NCBI GenBank assembly: GCA_021568835.1
Contig: JAKGSH010000010.1
Location: forward strand, 5,580,001 to 5,644,000
Length of the DNA: 64,000 nucleotides
Origin: Streptomyces sp. Tue 6430
Lineage (GTDB): Bacteria; Actinomycetota; Actinomycetes; Streptomycetales; Streptomycetaceae
Reading direction: 5' to 3'
Made by a program: the position numbers and the translations under genes. How positions within the stretch are numbered: position 1 is the first letter of the stretch; every line of letters starts with the position of its first letter. Below the pieces are notes generated by a model. That model had not been told where the DNA came from, ran no database searches, and saw only the letters and a program-made list of their open reading frames with translations. Shown here piece by piece: positions 61,749-64,000 of this stretch.

Positions 61749-62849
61749 TTGAACCTCTCCACCTCCCCGGCCTCCTCCCACCCGCTCGTCCCCTACGGCT
61801 GGGACGAGGGCTGGGCGGCCGAGTTCGCCGTACACGCCGAGCGCGGGCTGCTGCCCGGCCGGGTGGTCCGCGTCGACCGCGGGCAGTGCGACGTCGTCAC
61901 CGGCGACGGCGTCGTCCGCGCGGACACCGCCTTCGTCACCCCGCACGACCCCCTGCGCGTGGTGTGCACCGGAGACTGGGTCGCCGTCGACGCCGACGGC
62001 AACCCGCGCTACGCACGGGCATACCTGCCGCGCCGTACCGCCTTCGTGCGCTCCACCTCGTCCAAACGGTCCGAGGGGCAGATCCTCGCGGCCAACGTCG
62101 ACCACGCGATCGTCGCCCTGTCGCTCGCCGTCGAACTCGACCTCGGGCGCGTCGAACGGTTCCTGGCACTGGCCTGGGAATCGGGCGCCCAGCCCGTCGT
62201 CGTCCTCACCAAGGCCGACCTCGTCACCGACCCGGACACGCTCGCACACCTCGTCGAGGACGTCGTCAAGAGCGCGCCCGGCGTGCCCGTGCTCACCGCC
62301 AGCGCCCTGGCCGGGCACGGCGTCGGGGAACTCGCGGCGCTCCTCGGCCGGGGCACCTCCGTGCTGCTCGGCGCGTCCGGCGCGGGCAAGTCGACCCTCG
62401 CCAACGCGCTCGTCGGCGACGACGTCATGGACGTGCGGGCCACCCGCGACATGGACGGCAAGGGACGGCACACCACGACCACCCGCAACCTGCTGCCGCT
62501 GCCCGGCGGAGGCGTCCTCATCGACACGCCCGGACTGCGCGGTGTCGGGCTGTGGGACGCCGGTCACGGCGTCGGCCGGGTGTTCGCCGAGATCGAGGAG
62601 TTCGCCCGCGACTGCCGCTTCCAGGACTGCGCCCACGAGCGCGAGCCGGGCTGCGCGGTGCTCGCGGCCGTGGAGGACGGCGAGCTGCCGGTCCGGCGGC
62701 TGGACAGCTACCGCAAGCTCGTCCGCGAGAACCAGTGGATCGTCGCCAAGTCCGACGCCCGGGTCCGCGGTGACATCCGGCAGAGCTGGAAGCACAAGCA
62801 GGCCGCCGGACGGGCCGCCGGACGCGCCAAACGGGCGGGGAACCGCTGA
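61749..62849 (+). CDS. rsgA: Small-ribosomal-subunit GTPase RsgA
   Basis: 366 residues. Circularly permuted GTPase that checks late 30S subunit assembly. An OB-fold N-terminal domain (GRVVRVDRGQCDVVTGDGVV) is followed by G4 TKAD (about 154), then G1 GASGAGKST (about 208), switch GRHTTTTRNL, G3 DTPGLR (about 259), and a C-terminal zinc knuckle CRFQDCAHEREPGC (about 289). The start is a TTG at 61749, preceded by GAAGGG, which is a rare start and may limit translation. Confidence 0.93.
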   Translation: MNLSTSPASSHPLVPYGWDEGWAAEFAVHAERGLLPGRVVRVDRGQCDVVTGDGVVRADTAFVTPHDPLRVVCTGDWVAVDADGNPRYARAYLPRRTAFVRSTSSKRSEGQILAANVDHAIVALSLAVELDLGRVERFLALAWESGAQPVVVLTKADLVTDPDTLAHLVEDVVKSAPGVPVLTASALAGHGVGELAALLGRGTSVLLGASGAGKSTLANALVGDDVMDVRATRDMDGKGRHTTTTRNLLPLPGGGVLIDTPGLRGVGLWDAGHGVGRVFAEIEEFARDCRFQDCAHEREPGCAVLAAVEDGELPVRRLDSYRKLVRENQWIVAKSDARVRGDIRQSWKHKQAAGRAAGRAKRAGNR

Positions 62850-63142
62850 GCGGACCCGCACCCGCCGGGCCGCCCGGCCGCCGCACGGGAACGACGGACG
62901 GGGACTCCGCCGCCGGGCGGTGACGGGGCCCCGCCCGCCGGGCGGCGGGGGCTCCTCCTGGCCGGACCCGTCCGGCTCCCCGTCCGCCCGGACCTGCCCG
63001 CGGCCGGCCGGACCCGCCCGCAGCCGGCCGGCCGCCCCCGGACCGGCCGGTCCGGGGGCGTTGGAGGGGGCCGGGGCGGGCCGTCACCGCCATGTCCGAA
63101 TTCCGCTGGCGGCGCTCCTCGGGCGGGCGAAGACTGGGATCC
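62850..63142. other. GC-rich gap after rsgA
   Basis: About 290 bp rich in CCGGCCGG-type words with several imperfect hairpins (for example GCCCGCCGGGCGGC near 62935), which probably include the rsgA terminator. No gene or clear promoter is visible. Confidence 0.5.
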
Positions 63143-63145
63143 GTG

Positions 63146-64000
63146 ATGGACGAGGAGAGCAGGTACGAGGCGGTGCGCAGCCGGGACGCCCGGTTCGACG
63201 GCGCGTTCTGCTTCGCCGTCGAGACGACCGGCGTCTACTGCCGGCCCAGCTGCCCGGCCGTGCCGCCGAAACGGCACAACGTGCGGTTCTTCCCGACGGC
63301 CGCCGCCGCCCAGGGCTCGGGTTTCCGGGCCTGCCGGCGGTGCCGCCCGGACGCCAGTCCGGGTTCCGCCGAGTGGAACGTGCGCGCCGACGTCGTGGGC
63401 CGCGCCATGCGGCTCATCGGCGACGGGGTCGTCGACCGGGAGGGCGTCGCCGGACTCGCCGCGCGCCTCGGCTACAGCGCCCGCCAGGTGCAGCGCCAGC
63501 TCACCGCCGAACTCGGCGCGGGGCCCGTCGCCCTCGCCCGCGCGCAGCGCGCCCACACCGCCCAGGTCCTGCTCCGCACGACCGGCCTGCCGGTCACCGA
63601 GATCGCGTTCGCGTCCGGCTTCGCCAGCGTGCGCCAGTTCAACGACACGATCCGGGCCGTGTACGCCGCCACTCCGACCCAGCTGCGGGCCGCCGCCCCG
63701 CGGCAGGAGCGCACGGCCGCACCCGGAGCGGGGATCCCGCTGCGGCTCGCCCACCGGGGCCCGTACTGCGCGGGTCCGGTGTTCGACCTGCTCGAGGCGG
63801 AGGCCGTGCCCGGAGTCGAGGAGGTGAGCGGTCCGCCGGGCGGCCGGACCTACCGGCGGACCCTCCGGCTGCCGTACGGCACGGCCGTCGTCGCCGTCGG
63901 GGAACGGCCGGGCTCGGTGTCCGGCGCCGCCGTCCACCCCGGCGGCTGGCTCGACGCGCGCCTGCACCTCACCGACCCGCGCGACCTCACCACCGCCGTC
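63146..64000 (+). CDS. Ada-like/AlkA fusion: methyl-sensing activator and 3-methyladenine glycosylase, N-terminal part
   Basis: 285 codons to the window edge. The Ada N-terminal zinc domain is FDGAFCFAVETTGVYCRPSC and FRACRRCRP, with the four cysteines that accept a methyl group from phosphotriesters. An AraC-type DNA-binding domain follows (VAGLAARLGYSARQVQRQLT, VTEIAFASGFASVRQFNDTI). The beginning of the AlkA domain (LRLAHRGPYCAGPVFDLLEA) is visible; its HhH active site lies outside. The GTG one codon upstream (63143) is an alternative start. A counterpart of the adaptive response together with the AidB-like gene at 18.3 kb is possible. Confidence 0.92.
   Translation, partial: MDEESRYEAVRSRDARFDGAFCFAVETTGVYCRPSCPAVPPKRHNVRFFPTAAAAQGSGFRACRRCRPDASPGSAEWNVRADVVGRAMRLIGDGVVDREGVAGLAARLGYSARQVQRQLTAELGAGPVALARAQRAHTAQVLLRTTGLPVTEIAFASGFASVRQFNDTIRAVYAATPTQLRAAAPRQERTAAPGAGIPLRLAHRGPYCAGPVFDLLEAEAVPGVEEVSGPPGGRTYRRTLRLPYGTAVVAVGERPGSVSGAAVHPGGWLDARLHLTDPRDLTTAV

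Noticed and set aside
1..64000. tRNA and rRNA genes
   Set aside because: No cloverleaf with a proper T-arm (GGTTCGA) and acceptor stem, and no conserved rRNA segments, were recognised by eye. A covariance-model scan would be needed to exclude an unusual one.

Overview
This window is about 64 kb of very high-GC actinobacterial DNA, almost certainly from a Streptomyces chromosome. Supporting signs are the G/C-saturated third codon positions, frequent GTG starts, GTGA/ATGA stop-start overlaps, GGAGG-type ribosome sites, Tat and lipoprotein signals, and a sulfate-assimilation operon with the Streptomyces gene order and its own short leader peptide. No rRNA, tRNA or CRISPR array was recognised.

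Layout. 0-5.7 kb: end of a phosphotransferase gene, an MGT-type glycosyltransferase behind a palindromic operator, an MMPL exporter and a DUF1697 protein. 5.7-16 kb: a DsbA-like protein, then a leftward sulfur block (leader peptide, sulfite reductase, zinc-ribbon protein, cysH, cysC, cysD, cysN, a sulfonate-type ABC importer and a CbiX-like chelatase). 16-24.6 kb: housekeeping and regulatory genes (GNAT, secreted protein, AidB-like dehydrogenase, YihY membrane protein, NmrA-like/AraC pair, second AraC, VOC protein). 24.6-29.8 kb: an accessory patch with an XRE regulator, dehydrogenase, cupin, lipoprotein and SDR genes mixed with decayed pieces of VOC, dehydrogenase, SDR and Tn3 transposase genes. 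29.8-37.6 kb: lipoprotein, ThuA, LacI regulator, HxlR/RidA pair, homocysteine methyltransferase, amino-acid permease and phosphotransferase. 37.6-42.3 kb: a secreted pectin set (GH43-like enzyme with ricin lectin domain, family 4 rhamnogalacturonan lyase, CE12-type acetylesterase). Matching LacI-type palindromes lie upstream of all three and of the LacI gene. 42.7-48 kb: VOC, truncated TetR, nuclease/phosphatase-lectin protein and a PHP metallohydrolase. 48-51.2 kb: mobile-element debris (TnpB end, Tn3 TnpA end, serine resolvase) around an aldo-keto reductase/MerR pair. 51.4-64 kb: ROK regulator, alditol oxidase, radical SAM protein, a sigma/anti-sigma-like membrane protein with an outside cellulose-binding domain, PhoD phosphatase, a MEDS/STAS partner-switch pair, DUF4287, RsgA and the start of an Ada/AlkA protein.

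Two properties affect every reading. First, at least sixteen otherwise well-conserved genes are interrupted by single-base losses, about 24 in all, nearly always in runs of C or G. Restoring one base per site gives full-length family proteins divisible by three, so most of these breaks look like sequence errors rather than dead genes. They are typed as pseudogenes where the reading frame is badly broken, and the repaired length is given. Second, intergenic regions hold an unusual number of short tandem repeats with units of 4 to 36 bp.

The best candidates for new biology are the membrane protein joining a sigma/zinc-anti-sigma-like interior to an exterior cellulose-binding domain, the inferred LacI regulon for rhamnogalacturonan breakdown, the radical SAM protein with a stretched cysteine motif, and a 24-residue open reading frame with a perfect ribosome-binding site ahead of rsgA.
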